From Pisaster brevispinus (Eukaryota; Echinodermata; Asteroidea; Forcipulatida; Asteriidae): a DNA stretch of 64,000 nt. The position numbers and the translations under genes are program-made. This document shows positions 22,672-35,427 of the stretch, piece by piece; the first letter of the stretch is position 1; the number at the start of each line of letters is the position of its first letter. The stretch covers positions 25,635,299 to 25,699,298 of the forward strand of contig JAMKCF010000003.1 of NCBI GenBank assembly GCA_023634235.1, in the 5' to 3' direction. The notes under the pieces are model-generated. The model did not search any database. It was not told the DNA's origin and was given only the letters and a program-made list of their open reading frames with translations.

Positions 22672-22895
22672 TTGGATAGAAAAGACCAAAGGAACAACAT
22701 TTGTCGTGAGCTTGGCTCTGGTCCAGTGCTCAAAGAGGAAACAAAATGTATTTATGTGCAAGGAGGAATGGAAAGTTGAGAATGAATGATTATTGAGCCA
22801 AACATTGTTGTTCATTATTGTCCGCGAAGTTCAACCATAAGCCGTCTTGTCTAAAAGTACGAGATTACCTTCCTAGTTTTCAGTTTGCCTTGAAA

Positions 22896-25002
22896 ATGGA
22901 CCCATCATGTATAAAAATGACCGTGTTGGTCTTCATAGCCGTGTTTGCTATGAGAGCAAGATCCCAAACTGAGCATAGCGTTGGCTCATATACAACAAGC
23001 GAGACTGAACGATGTGTGTGCCAGTCACACGTCACCATCAACCCGCCCGTTTGCGGACGCTCCGTTCCCGTGAACTCCGGTACCGGCTGCAACTGTACGA
23101 CCGTCCAGGTTTCCACCGAGCTAGAAGACACAAGACGTAAGATGGATGAGTTGCAGGCTGCAGTCTCTAGCAACCAAGAAACGGTTTCCTCTGAGCTAGA
23201 AGACACAAGACGTAAGATGGATGAGTTGCAGGTTGCAGTCTCTAGGAACCAAAAAACGGTTTCCTCTGAGCTAGACGACACAGGGCGTAAGATGGATGAG
23301 TTGCAGGTTGCAGTATCGACCAAACTAGAACTTGTTACCTCTGAACTAAGAAACGCCTCAGATCAATTGACAGACACGAGACGTCAACTGGGAGTCATGG
23401 GGAGTCAGGTGGGAGAGCTGCAGGAGTCAGTATCAGCGTTAATGAAGCTCCTTAATGGTAGGTTGAGTTTATTTGCAAACGTGTTCAGACTTGCAATACG
23501 AGCTGCGACAAAGTACCGTTGCATGTTAAAACGATTAATGCTTAACTTTCATAGGAATACATTAAACAACAATAAATGTATTACTGTATAATCTCTTTCA
23601 AATGTTGCACAACAATAATTAATATTGCCAGTTAATTACTACAATGTATGTTGCCGTTTTAAGTCATGAAAACATTTTTATTTGTTGAACTTTTTTAAAG
23701 AGAGCTTTTGAATTATCTCAATATAGTCCACGTGTCTTTGTTTCCTATAATGAAGTCATGATCTCTATATTATACAAAGGAGGTTTACCGATCCAGTGCC
23801 AACCTAAAGATTGTACAGACATTTACGCAAGGGGTGTGACACGCAGTGGTGTGTACGAGATCGAACCGCTGTATTCCGGTGAGCCGTTCTTGGTGTACTG
23901 TGACATGGAGACAGACGGCGGAGGCTGGACGGTAAGATAAATACAATGTTTGAACAAAGGAAAAGTGGAAGGAATGCTCACTATTTGATGGTGTAAAGTA
24001 TTTACGTAAAGTCAAAGCCATTCAAGTGTACGTGTTCTTTGCTAGGTTTTCCAGCGGCGCAAGGACGGCAGTGTGGATTTCTATTTGGACTTTGCCAACT
24101 ACAGCCAGGGCTTTGGGAATCTAGAGGGAGAGTTTTGGCTCGGAAATGACTACTTGCACAGTCTGACCGCTCAGGGCGAGTACGAACTCCGCATAGAATT
24201 ATCGGACTTCGAGGACGAGTCCAGGTATGCCGTCTATGACTCGTTCAGCATCGCCGATGTGAGTGACAACTACAGGCTGACTTTGGGAAGTTACTCAGGA
24301 ACCGCAAGTAATAAATCAATATGAATACCGAAACTGTATTGAGACAAGGAACTTTTGTTGCCTTTCTGATTGGTCTTTGTTTTTAAAAATATTTTCCCGG
24401 AGTTCCACAGAAAAAATGACTTTAAAGCGGTGACGATGGTTCTGATTTCCTTGATGGTACACATTGTGTTTAAATTCACAGTTTTCGAGAAAAGTACATG
24501 TTTAATGTTGATTTATTGGGCTAAAAACATACACAAGTTTCTTTTCTCAGAGAAGTTATTAATAACTGTGAAGACAATTATATTAAGTTTTAATCGTTTT
24601 GATAGGCTGAGTTTAAATTAGACGAAAAGTAGTACTCCAAAACTAGATTAAGCGTCATATGAAATAAAATTATATATTCATACAAACAAAAGAATAAAAA
24701 AGGTTATCGCGCATCCTTTAAAATTAAAGGATCTTTTCTTTGTTTCAGACGACTCGCTAAGCTACAACAATAACCGTCAGTTCTCTACTAAAGACCGAGA
24801 CAACGATGCATCGAGCCTGGACTGTGCCCAGTTACGCCGCGGCGCCTGGTGGTACGGATACTGCAGCTTTTCTAATCTTAACGGGGCGTATCTCAATGGG
24901 ACCACGACTGAATATTGTCGGGGAGTCGTTTGGAGTCACTGGAAGGGGTGGTATTACTCACTGAAAACCTCAGAGATGAAAATACGACCCACTCCACAAT
25001 AA
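22896..25002 (+). CDS. FREP-3: chimeric fibrinogen-related protein (cysteine-rich head on repeat stalk)
   Basis: Exons 22896-23457, 23780-23931, 24046-24307, 24749-25002 (phases 1, 0, 1), giving 409 residues with no stop. The exon 2 acceptor could alternatively be a few bases downstream. The head is that of FREP-1/5 (signal core [12 protein letters not shown], five cysteines, ending GCNCTTVQ). From about 23109 it changes to the stalk of the other class: about three 25-residue units with [13 protein letters not shown], then [10 protein letters not shown]. Exon 2 is of the FREP-2/4/6 kind ([18 protein letters not shown]). Exon 4 and the second half of intron 3 are nearly identical to FREP-4. 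The FReD is complete; NCAQ reads DCAQ, and an extra cysteine appears in TEYCRGV. The product is a secreted recognition protein by inference. Confidence 0.85.
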
Positions 25003-25751
25003 TGACACCATACCACTCACTGTGTTGCCGCTAACTGATCAAAGTCACACTGATTGAAATTATTTTAAAGTCGGGAAATAAGCCACTAACTCAACATGTA
25101 TTATTGTAATGGCCGTTATCGTGATAAAGTTTATATACAATCCTCAACTGCAGCCGTTTTTTTTCTGCACTTAAAAAAAATAATAGCTTCTTTGAACCGT
25201 TACCAAAAGAGAGGATAACTAAACAAAAATAGTATATTAACGGTAAAAACTAAATCTAGGTCTACCCTTTCAAAAATGTAGGTATACCTTTAATTTTAGC
25301 TTGCAAGTCAAACCCAGATAAAATCATAAACAATTTGTTGATATAAAGCATTTGATGTTAGAGATGATTTTTCTAACAATAAGGTAACTTCATGTCAAAA
25401 TAAGTTGTTTATTTTTGTTTTGATTGGTTGTTTATTTATTTGTTTATTTATTTATTCATTCATTTATTTATTTTTTTATATATCGATTGATTGATTGATT
25501 TATTTGTTTGTTTATTTATTTATTTATTTATTTAATTATATATTCTTGTGGGTGTCAGATTATATATCTTGTGAAAGTCCCTGCGTGGCCTGATCTCTAA
25601 CTATACACACTGACAAGGTTCCAGCAAGGATGAAATGAAAGGGTGGGGCGCCTCTTTGTGCGACCAATCTTGCAAGCCAGATGTGTTGAGCTTCCGGGCC
25701 CCATGAAAATATTAGGCTGTAGATTCTTTTAGGAGCCATGTGAGGTAATTG
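25003..25751. repeat. FREP-3 3' flank with simple repeats
   Basis: Matches the 3' flanks of FREP-4 (40721 onward), FREP-5 (48488 onward) and FREP-6 (62103 onward). It contains short TTTA and GATT simple-repeat tracts at 25430-25545. At the same place FREP-4 carries a very long TTTG run. There is no gene. Confidence 0.7.
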
Positions 25752-26127
25752 GGGGTTTCGGCCATCAGCCGAAACCACCTTTGTTTTTGTCGAGATTTTG
25801 GGGGGTTTCGGCCATCAGCCGAAACCACCTTTGTTTTTGTCGAGATTTTAATTTTTTTTTCACTACACGACCTGTGTACCGTTCATTTTGGTTAGCTGCT
25901 GCGCTTCTACAGTTAACGGTGCACCTGTATAGCGCCCTCTTGTTTGTGGAGAGTCCTCGAACTTAATACGGAAGTGTTTTGGGATACTAGTAGCGGTTTG
26001 TTCTCGCACAATTTCATTGCATTCTCCCACCACAATTTATTTCAAGGTCTGTGCGGTATAACTTATTAATTACTTTATCATTGGTATGGTAGTTTATTAT
26101 TTACAATTATTTAAAAAGCCGAAACCC
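25752..26127. mobile_element. Inverted-repeat insertion with duplicated hairpin end
   Basis: The left end GGGGGTTTCGGC is matched inverted by GCCGAAACCCC at about 26117-26127. The other FREP 3' flanks run from GTGAGGTAATT directly into ATACCTACTT, so this sequence was inserted or replaced flank sequence here. A unit of about 50 bp at the left end is tandemly doubled, and each copy contains the perfect hairpin GGTTTCGGC-CATCA-GCCGAAACC. The family is not recognised. Confidence 0.55.
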
Positions 26128-29100
26128 CAGTGTTTGTTCGTTACAAACTCGTTTCTAGTTTTTTATTATTATTGTTAGTTCCCCCCCCCCCCCGATAAGG
26201 TTCATACGTGCCTGACACTGAAATAATAGGCAAACGTCGTTGCGCCAACCTGAGTACTACAATTTTAAACTTATTGGAATAATACTTGGGGGTAGGTCAT
26301 GCATTTGACATATTAGTGTATTTATGACAAGTTATTGCAACCTGTAAGTTATTTGCTTAAACTTTTTAGGAGCCATGATAAATTTGGGCTTTAAAGTTGG
26401 TCCTATTCGTCTTGTGAAGTGGAGAAGTGCTTCTTGAAAACTGGCAGCAGGTCGATTTGGAAAAAAAAACAACACAACAAAACTTTTAAAAAGGGGGTGT
26501 TGTTATTTTCCGGAGTATTTCATAAAATATCCCAATCGGCTGATCTGCCAAAAAATGACAGAAAATCCAAATTTTAGTTGTCTAAAATATGTTCGATTAA
26601 TTTCAAGAGGCTGAGAGACTTAAGTATTTCTTGAGTTATTTTGAGCCATTAGCATTTTTTGCTACCTTGGAAGTTTACTTAATGTGGAGCGTCCACACGA
26701 CCCTAATGGATGCACCACACTAAGAAGGCAACAAATCTTGCACCAAACTGAATATCATAGTTAGTAGGCCCTCAAAATCTGTTTTTGGGGTCATGCAGTT
26801 AATAGATTGTGTAAATATAACAGTTAATCACAACCTATGGTAGTGAGGGTTTATTCGGCTGCAAAGACATTGCTCGGTGATTCATGTAACAATCCCATGA
26901 CGATGTTTTATTTTAATATTACACAGCCCACAATCCTTCCTTCATATTTTCTTAGGCACTTAATTGTTTCTAAGTACTAGGTCGTGCATGATGTTTTTGA
27001 AAGATGGGGGTGACATCCACGCTAACAGTCTCATGCGGCTTTCTTCGGTTGATTTTTCCAAATTATTTTGTCGAACTTATGGTGTTATTAGTTTTCTTTT
27101 TGATTATTGAATTAATGGCCCAAAAAAATAGTGACGTTTAGAGTCAACCCCGTGTTCCAAATTATGTAGGTTATTAAGTAAACCGCGGTGTGCCGGCAAG
27201 ATATTGACGAAATGATGGAAGACGAAATACAAACAATAAAAAAGTGTACACGATGATTAATAATATTGGGTAGTAGTGATGGTGGTTGTCGTTGTTTTAT
27301 TAACACTCATCAGTTGTTTTTATACTTAACTTATCTTTAGTCATTTGAACTATTCCTAGAACCCCTATAACCCGCCTGAAACTGTAGGCCTAACTTAAAT
27401 ATGTTGTTCTTTATCATAAATAAATCAAAATTATAAATGGTCTACGTTCACACAGTTACATTCTACCATCAATAAGGAGTGTATTCTATATTGTACAATG
27501 ATAATATTCAAGTAAGTAAGAAGTGTATTTATTATAAGCATTGGTAGTAAGCAGGGAGTCAATTTCATTTGTGGTCTATTATACAACAATGGTTATTTTT
27601 CTTTCACTTGTTAATTTTAGGAGTAAGAAGGTCGCGCTAATTTATTGGAGTAGACAAACCTTCTGTAACTAATAGTTGCTTGAGTTCTTAGATAAAACTA
27701 ACATAAAGGACGCTGTTCGACCAGCAGCCATACTTAACATTCTGTGCTGCTGTTTTAAAAATGTTCATCGCTTGTCATCCTTGTCTGTTTTCCTCTCTCG
27801 CCGTTTTTACAACATATTGTGGTTTCCTGTTTGCTGTATAGTCTCCAGGTTGGTGTTTTGGGGGAAAGCCCTTTGCAACAGTCACTATTTCTCTTTACCG
27901 CCTACCAGAACTAAACGTTTTTATAACAGCCCCATCCCATTTTTTACTTGAATTTTTTAAACAAATGATTGCGGTGCTTTGGTCCTGGTAGCTTTTAATG
28001 TTTGTATTGCCTTTGCTTCGAATAGTTTGTTTTGCTTTGTTTAATAAATGAATTTTAAATAATAATTATAATGTTTTTTAAAACGATTCATGTTTTTCTA
28101 TTTACTACTTTTGTACCTTTTAAATATTTTTGTAAGAACGCATCCAATTTGGCCTGCGTGCTACGATTCGTGTTTGTTTTAAATAAAATATAAAATAAAG
28201 GATTATAAACACTTTGGACGATGAAGTATTTCCATTAGGTCAAACAAATTATATAGTTAAAACCTCCAATGGTTATCTTTCAACATTCTGTCTCTAATGG
28301 GGGTTCTTCTGCACTGTGCCAATTACTACCAAGTGTTATTTTTGTATTGAATATACTGCCATGATCTAAAACTTTATTCTGCTCTCGGTGCAAAATATAA
28401 ATGACTATCCCCTTGTAATATAATATTTCGTTTAATGTATTATTCAACGCTCATGTGCTTTTGTTGAGTTGATAAATCTTAGTTTTTGTTAAAGTGTTAT
28501 ACATTGATCAACCTCGTTCCCAGGGGTGATCGATCTCGCCGCGTATAGTTTTTACAACGCAGATTGTACATGATAGTGGTCGACCATTATTATTTGCATA
28601 GTGTTACATGCTGTTTAGCCAATTATCAGCGTGCATTGCCCTAGTTTGCAAGTCCATAAAGTGTGTAAAAGGCAAGCTGCGAGCGCATTTTACTGCTCTG
28701 TTTACCTACTCCTGAGCAGAAACCTGTGACCGGAATAGGATCTGCGCAGCCCCCTGCAGTATTTAACAATTCATAGTTAGACGCACAGTATGCAAACTTG
28801 AGCCAATCAATCTTATAGTAATAATTATACCAAGTGGATTAGTTGTGAATATTGACGATTGAAGTTTTGATAAATAAATAAGCATAATTCTCCTGTTGAA
28901 ATTAAAAGAATTGTTTCAAACATTAAATTTATATGGCTGTTTTAAGAGCTAGAGAAATAATTAATGTAGACTTCTCAATCCTTCCCTGGGCTTTCAATGA
29001 TTAACTTCAAGATTTATGCCCCTTAGTTTCCATAATCATCAGACTCCTTAGGCCAATGCTCTCCCGTAGACAATAATCATCCAATCCAGTCTCCCCCAGT

Positions 29101-30026
29101 CCCCACCCCAACTCCCAATCAGCGCTTGTAGATCAACTAATTCCTGGTTCCCCTATACCCCAACAAACACCCTAATCAACCCATTCAAATCGTAGTTTGA
29201 GACGTCGTCAGTTAAGTTACGAGGGTGCACCGCACTAAATAGGCCAAAATTCATGCGCCAAACTGATTATCATAATTTGTAGGCCCTGAAAATCCGTTGA
29301 ATAATGTTATGGGCTCATGCAACTGATAAAATGTGTAAATATGACAACCACAACCTTGGGGTTCTGTTCTTCAACTTTGGAGGATATTTATAAAGTAAGT
29401 TTAAAAGTTGGTCCTTGGGAAGTAGGAAGTGGGGACAGGCAGCAAATCGGTAGTGGATTTTGCGGGGGGGGGGGGGGGGGTTCTGGGGCAGTTAGCAAAA
29501 CTCCAAACGGCTGACCTGCCACAAATTGGAAATTGTAATCTGAAGTTTAGCTGTCCGGAAATATGTTTGATTGGTTTTCAAGAGGCTGAGAGACTTGAAA
29601 TATTGTACATATTTTTGAATATTTAGCATTTAGTGTTGGTTGCTATGGGAGTTCATTTTTTAGTGTGGAGCCCACTGCGGAGAAGACCCGGTTTGAAGGC
29701 CGCCCCCTACTGACGTCCTCAAGCATCACAGGGCAGTCCCAAAACTTGGCTTATACGACTCCGTACGTTTGCAGAATGTAAACTGCTCCAAATGTGACCA
29801 CGGAGTCGGAGTTGGAGGCACAAGCCGAGGTTCGGGAAATGACCTATAACGGAGCGTTATGACAACCTTTTAGTTACAATACATTGCCAGTGTGACAGTA
29901 GATTCTGTCCCAGAAATTACCCCCCACCCCTTTGAACGGCGTGCTAAATTCTTCTGATAGCGCCCTCTTTTGAATCAACCGCCTTCTGCGCTGGCCCATG
30001 CTAATTTCACATAATGGGAACTAAGG
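26128..30026. repeat. Shared 3' flank continuing into the second copy of the duplicated block
   Basis: Up to about 28500 this matches 49420-51870. From about 28590 it matches 258 onward. A poly-C run lies at about 26180 and a poly-G run at about 29463-29480. Short open frames occur but are not conserved between copies. No gene is seen. Confidence 0.6.
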
Positions 30027-30420
30027 TACTCTGACAAGCTGGAACAGTTTGCGGTTACCCTGCATTTCTACAGTGCTCAGGCATACGAGTTCTTGCGGGA
30101 GTTTCTCCATCTTCCTCACCCAGCCACCATTCGCAGGTGGAGTTCAAGCATTAACTGTCAACTTGGATTTCTTACAAAAGTGATCAACCATTTGCAACAG
30201 ATGGGGAAAGATAATCCCCTGACGAAGCACTGTGTTCTTGTCCTTGATGCAGTGGCGCTGAAGAAGGAAGTGAAGTATGATCCAACTAGTGGTGGCTATT
30301 CAGGGTTTGATGATTGTGGACAATTTCAGTCATCGTACAGTGATAGTCTTGCCACGGAGACACTCGTCTTTATGGTCATTGGTCTCACTGGTCACTGGAA
30401 GTTCCCTGTAGCATAATATC
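30027..30420 (+). pseudogene. P-element/THAP9-like transposase fragment, second copy (dead)
   Basis: Same order as at 1755: an LPHPATIRRW motif, then VLVLDAVALKKEVKYD and GYSGFDDCG. Here the frame stays open for longer, through DSLATETLVFMVIGLTGHWK. It ends at a TAA at about 30414 where the first copy has TAC. Comparing the two copies shows independent decay after duplication. No terminal repeats were identified. Confidence 0.7.
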
Positions 30421-30905
30421 TAGCTGATCATTTATCAGGTGATGTTCAAGCTTGGACTCTGCGTGACACCATCAAAAAAGAATCACACCATTTCACCCTG
30501 CCTTACTTTTGAGTAACCGTTTGATTTTGAGAATCAAATCACTTTTAAGTCACCCAAAGCATTAGATATAGACCCTTTTGAATAAATAAAATCAATTCAA
30601 GCAAAATTTGTATTTTTGAGATGAGCCCATTGTGTTTCTTTCTGCTCAATCAACCATTTCTTGGAATTTTCACAACTTAGCAAGGCTGAGTAATTGCTCT
30701 ACAATTCCTATGGGAATTGCTGGAGAGCGGGTCATTGTTGGAATGTGTTAGTGAAAAACAACCCCCATGGCCATAATACATCAGGCATGCTGTTTGGCTA
30801 GGTGCAGATGCAGAACTTGGATTTTTTAAAAAAAATTGAGAAAAAATTGCGGAGTACCGTCTTTTTAATTAAAAACTGTTACTCAATAAGTGAACGATAG
30901 TGTCA

Positions 30906-31542
30906 GTGAGTAATAATTCCCCTTCCATTGAAACCAAACGACTCCCCGACCAAATTCAGTCGTGGTCCCATTGAGAGACGCCCCGAAATATTATCGTTCG
31001 GATAATTGTCGCCAAAAAACGTTTGAATCTGCGAAACGATTCATGCATGAATCGTTTCTCAGATTCCTGAGAGTTGGTGTTTGTTTTGCAAATACTGCGG
31101 CCAGAGATGCTATTGGTACCCACTGTCACTTCGCTAAACGTTGAAGGATTCGCGTTCTACAGTGAAAATGATAATTGCTGTTTTCTCAGCAAGTATACAC
31201 TGTATTTAAAACACTGTCCAATGTGTATCATCGAGGATTGCTGCTTTGAAATCAGTAAAAGACTTATGAAAGCTAAAGACCTTATTTGACACCGTGTAAA
31301 GATAAAACTAAAATAAATAAATAAATGAAAACATCACAAAGGCAAATGCACAAACATGTATTCCCTTTCTCAATACATTTGCGGGAATGAAACTGATTTA
31401 TCACTTTTGAAAAACAAAAGACCCCGAGAAGGGCAATTTGGGGCAACTGCACAAATGTAGGTTCCTTTTAGTTTCTCCTCTCAATACATTTTCGGGATTG
31501 ATATTGATTTATTACCTGCGGTTCCTGAGTAACTTCCCAAAG
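30906..31542 (-). pseudogene. FREP relic: exon 4 fragment, intron 3 sequence and exon 3 end
   Basis: On the minus strand, 31542-31516 matches the last 27 nt of FReD exon 3 with an intact GTAAT donor, followed by intron 3-like sequence. The stretch 30984-30906 matches about 80 nt near the end of exon 4 (the region of the GRGV, HWKG and YYSLK motifs). An internal deletion joins the intron directly to the exon 4 piece. Nothing is translatable as a FReD. Confidence 0.65.
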
Positions 31543-34500
31543 TTTAATGACCCAATCAATTCAATGTAAACACACCTAACTGGTGAAAAGGATAAATCGT
31601 TTCCGACTTTTGTGGCAAAAACTCGGAAATTCTTTAATGGAGCTTTCCCGTAATGTTTTTGAGCACCCATTCAAGGACTATTATGATGTTTAGTCCTGAT
31701 GGGTGTAATGCAGAGCCATCACAATCAAAGTGTGGTAGCTATTCCTGTTGAACTCCCCGAGTTGACCTAAATACTATAAACAATTTCAGCCATGTGTGTT
31801 TGTACACTTCCTTGTTGATTGTTATTGTCAATTTTTACGCATTAGTACTTATAAACCCGGATCTGGCACAAGCCCAAACCAGTTCTCGTCTGCCAGAATT
31901 TGAGTTTTTTTATTCCAGCTCTTACATACAGCTTGTGTAGAATTAAATGTAAATAGCAAAACACTAAGAAACATATTGTGAACTAAAACCAAGTAATCAG
32001 TTAAAACAGAAACAAAATACAATGCAGATAAGGACCACCAAGGGATACTGCAACATAAATGGAACACATGATAAAAACAGGGATTCAAACTGTTTACCAA
32101 CCAGAGTGATCTAATGTAAACATGCAAAACATACATGTGTTCATACAACACACACACATACAACTGTAATTAGTGTCGGATATCCAATTATGTAACCCTG
32201 GGTTCACTTTTTATAGAAGCGGGAACAGAAAACAGTCAACAAATCCTAGTCTATATTTATAAAGTTCTTATACCTCAGGAGAAGAATCCTAGAGTATGCA
32301 AATACATGCACAGGGTATGCTAATTCATTTCCAAACCGCGACGAAGAGTATGCAAACACATTAACATGGTATGCTAATTTATTTCCCCAAAAGACATGCA
32401 AACAAAGTAGCATGGGCGATTCTGTGTGTGTGTGTGTAATACTAGACAGGGACTGCACAGACAGACACACTCTAGAGTTTGGTGAGGCAGCATTTACCTT
32501 GCTTAGCATGTAATAGCTCAGCTCAGTCATAGCTAGATAGTTATGCCTCAGGTGTAGGCCTATAATACCACAACATCGTGGGATTAATGCCAGTTGGAAA
32601 ACTGGTTCCCCGCTAAGGGCCAGCTTGGCCGTAATGATGTACGGAGCCTGTGTGGCACCAAGTGTGGCACCAGTTTCAGGTCTGCGATTCCACTGTAACA
32701 GTTGACGTTGTAGAACGGTATATGTAACCTTACCCATACGTCCTATGTGGACATTGTCCTGTGTGGACATTCGGCGGGTGGACACCGTCCTGTGTGGATA
32801 GTCCAGCCGGTGGGGACCCCGGAACCAGCGAACGTGCATGCATCCAGCAACGTCAACCAGTTCACGCTGTTTTAGGAATAGTCTCCTGGGCAGAGGACCG
32901 CGAAGTGTCGCTATTTTCAAGACAGCAACGTCTTAACTTTCTATGTGACCCTTTTCTGTTGCTGAGTGCGAAACATTTATGGTGGTGGGGGCGTCGTACT
33001 TAATGTAACAATCTATAGTTAACACGGAAGTTTTGTATAAATAGTTAATTTGTATTCAATTAAATTGTTTGATTTTGTTTTTGTAAAACTTGTTTCAAGT
33101 GTGAACATCCTTTTGAATTGTCGTCCAAGCCTTACCTAGGTCTCTGGAAACCAGACCCGCGGTGTGACAATAAGAATTAAATATAAATTAAACTCACCTA
33201 AAAAAGAGAACCAACATTTTTACTAAAGTAGAAGTTGTTTTAAAGTAATAGAGTGCGTGGAGAATGATATGTAGACTAGCACCTGAAAAAACAAAAGAGA
33301 GCTACGCTCGGAGCCACGTCCAGTCGATCGACGGTGACGTACGGTGAAGTGTTTGGGCTGACCAGGATTTTAGGTCAAGTCCTCACTTCGACCATGCCTC
33401 GGTTAAGATCAACTGGATCCTCATTGGACCATTTGAAAAGTCCGTGGCTGTCTAGAGTTTATTGGTCCATTTGGAAACAGGGGGAGTGAAGATTTAGTTA
33501 TGGGTTAAGGAGCAAAGCTACAGTTTATCCCATCATATCCATCATGAAGGAATACACACCATTAGTAAAAAAAAAAAAAAAAAAAAAAAAAGTAAACAAA
33601 AGGTTAATCTCCACATTTTCCAAGACGTTTGCAGATTAAAAGCATGCTGGAATAGACAGTAGAACAGCTGACCATAGCCTGACTAGTAACCCCAGGTAAA
33701 CAAAGGGTTGCCATGGCTAGAGAACAAGTACAAATACATGTGTGCACTAGTAAATCACAAACACGAAATATACTTTAAAGAGTGGTTCTAGGATGCTCTG
33801 AAATATTTAGTTTTTACATTTTCCCGAATAGATGGAGTCCACAAGAAATAGAAAAAAAGTAATATGAGTCCCTTACTTCACTCTAAAACAGGGTAAAAAC
33901 GTATTTTCCTCGAAACACTCCCAGCCTAAAATCTGAAAAAAACGCTAGGTCAAACCATAGAGCAAGGGTCAAACAAACCACGACGAAGGACCCGTGACGT
34001 CATCGGCGGTTAGCTAGTTTGGACTTGCCTGTATGAATGTACAGGGCTAACGCAAATACACCGCTAAACTTCACCATTTTCAAACAATACGGCCCTTAAT
34101 GTGACTCTTCATTGGACGATCCAGCACAAAATCAGCAAGCCAATTTACAACGGATAGTGATTTTGGGATTTTCGTTCTTTGAGTAGGCAAGGCGAGTTTA
34201 CAGCTCGGCATGATTTTTACAGAGTACATTTACACCGATCTATATGTTGTAAATAGACTGGTGCTCTGTTCATGTAAATGTTATTACTACGGCTAGGCAT
34301 GAGGATCCAGTCTACATATGATCAAATCGCGTCTATAAACAACGCGTCAGTCCAATCTTGTCCTTGCTCTATATGGTCCAATCTATGTTCTTTTGACACC
34401 CAACGATCGACCCCGAAAAACGCAAAGTAATATTCCCAAAATGTGGTCCATTAACAGCGGCCAGCCACCAACACGGTCATTACCACGCAGTGAAGACCTG

Positions 34501-34814
34501 CTTCCCACACTGTTATTCCCTAATCACGGTATAGAGTGAGGGCGCACGAAGCAGTAACTGGGTGAGTGAAAGTTCATTATTCCATTTACAGCCAGCCACA
34601 GACAGGTCTGCAATGATCATGACGACACAGCCTCTTTACATTGGGTTGAGGAGAGATCGCCAAAGATTATTATAATCCTATAAAATACTACATTTAATAG
34701 GTAAACTTCAAATGATGAAACGTTATTGTCTCGGTTGGGAATTACTTTTACTGTTAAGTGAAGGGTTATATTGAAAACCTCATTTTGAAATACAAGTAGT
34801 CCAAAGAAATATAC
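31543..34814. repeat. Second copy of the duplicated upstream block
   Basis: Matches 3721-7165 apart from the minisatellite insertion present only there. A run of 25 A lies at about 33567-33591. TCCTGTGTGGACAT-type short repeats occur at 32735-32805. The block ends where a LINE tail interrupts the match. No gene is seen. Confidence 0.65.
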
Positions 34815-35427
34815 TTATTTTATTCAAACTGGACTATGCAAACTCACTCTTATCTGGATGCAGCATTGGCAACATCACACGTTTACAACGTCTGCAAAAT
34901 AGGTCTGCTCGAAAAATTGTTCAGGTTGCAAAACAACATTCATCTGCACCACTACTTAAAACACTCCACTGGCTTCCGGTTGATAAAAGAATAGCTTTCA
35001 AAACACTGCTTCATGTTCACAAATCTCTCAATGGTCAAGACTGTCTTTCTGTTTACATACCTGGTAGGCAAGGCCTCCGATCAGCCAACGATACAACTCG
35101 GCTGGTCACACCTACAACTCATAGACTAGTTGGTAGTGGGTCTTTCAGTGTTTCCGGCCCCAAATTATGGAATGATTTACCACCAACCATACGGTCTTGT
35201 AATAACATCACTGCATTCAAACGCCAGTTAAAGACACACCTGTTCTGTTAAATTATGTATATCTTTGTTGCTTTGCTAATAATTTTTTTTTTTCTGCTTT
35301 GTCTATTTTTCACATCTTTTGTATATATTATCTTTTCGTAATGTTTCATTGTAAAGCGCTATGATCATGTTCTTTGGAATAGCGCTATACAAGCACTGTA
35401 TATTATTATTATTTATTATTATCAACT
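34815..35427 (+). mobile_element. CR1/L2-like LINE, 5'-truncated, with intact RT C-terminus
   Basis: An open frame without any ATG runs from about 34815 to the TAA at 35249-35251. It reads LDYANSLLSGC, RLQRLQNRSARKIV, LLKTLHWLPVDKRIAFK, GSFSVSGPKLWNDLPP and FKRQLKTHLF. This is the C-terminal region of CR1/L2/Rex-type reverse transcriptases. The 3' end has AGCGCTATACAAGC followed by an ATT-rich tail, like the SINE at 2503. The left junction is sharp: the paralogous block continues AAAGAAATATACAAGACTGG, whereas here the LINE starts after AAAGAAATATAC. Typical 5'-truncated insertion; it appears young because the frame is undamaged. Confidence 0.8.

Noticed and set aside
32246..32920. 224-codon minus-strand open frame
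   Set aside because: The paralogous positions at 4419-4634, 22000-22400 and 54000-54400 do not keep the frame, and no domain is recognisable.
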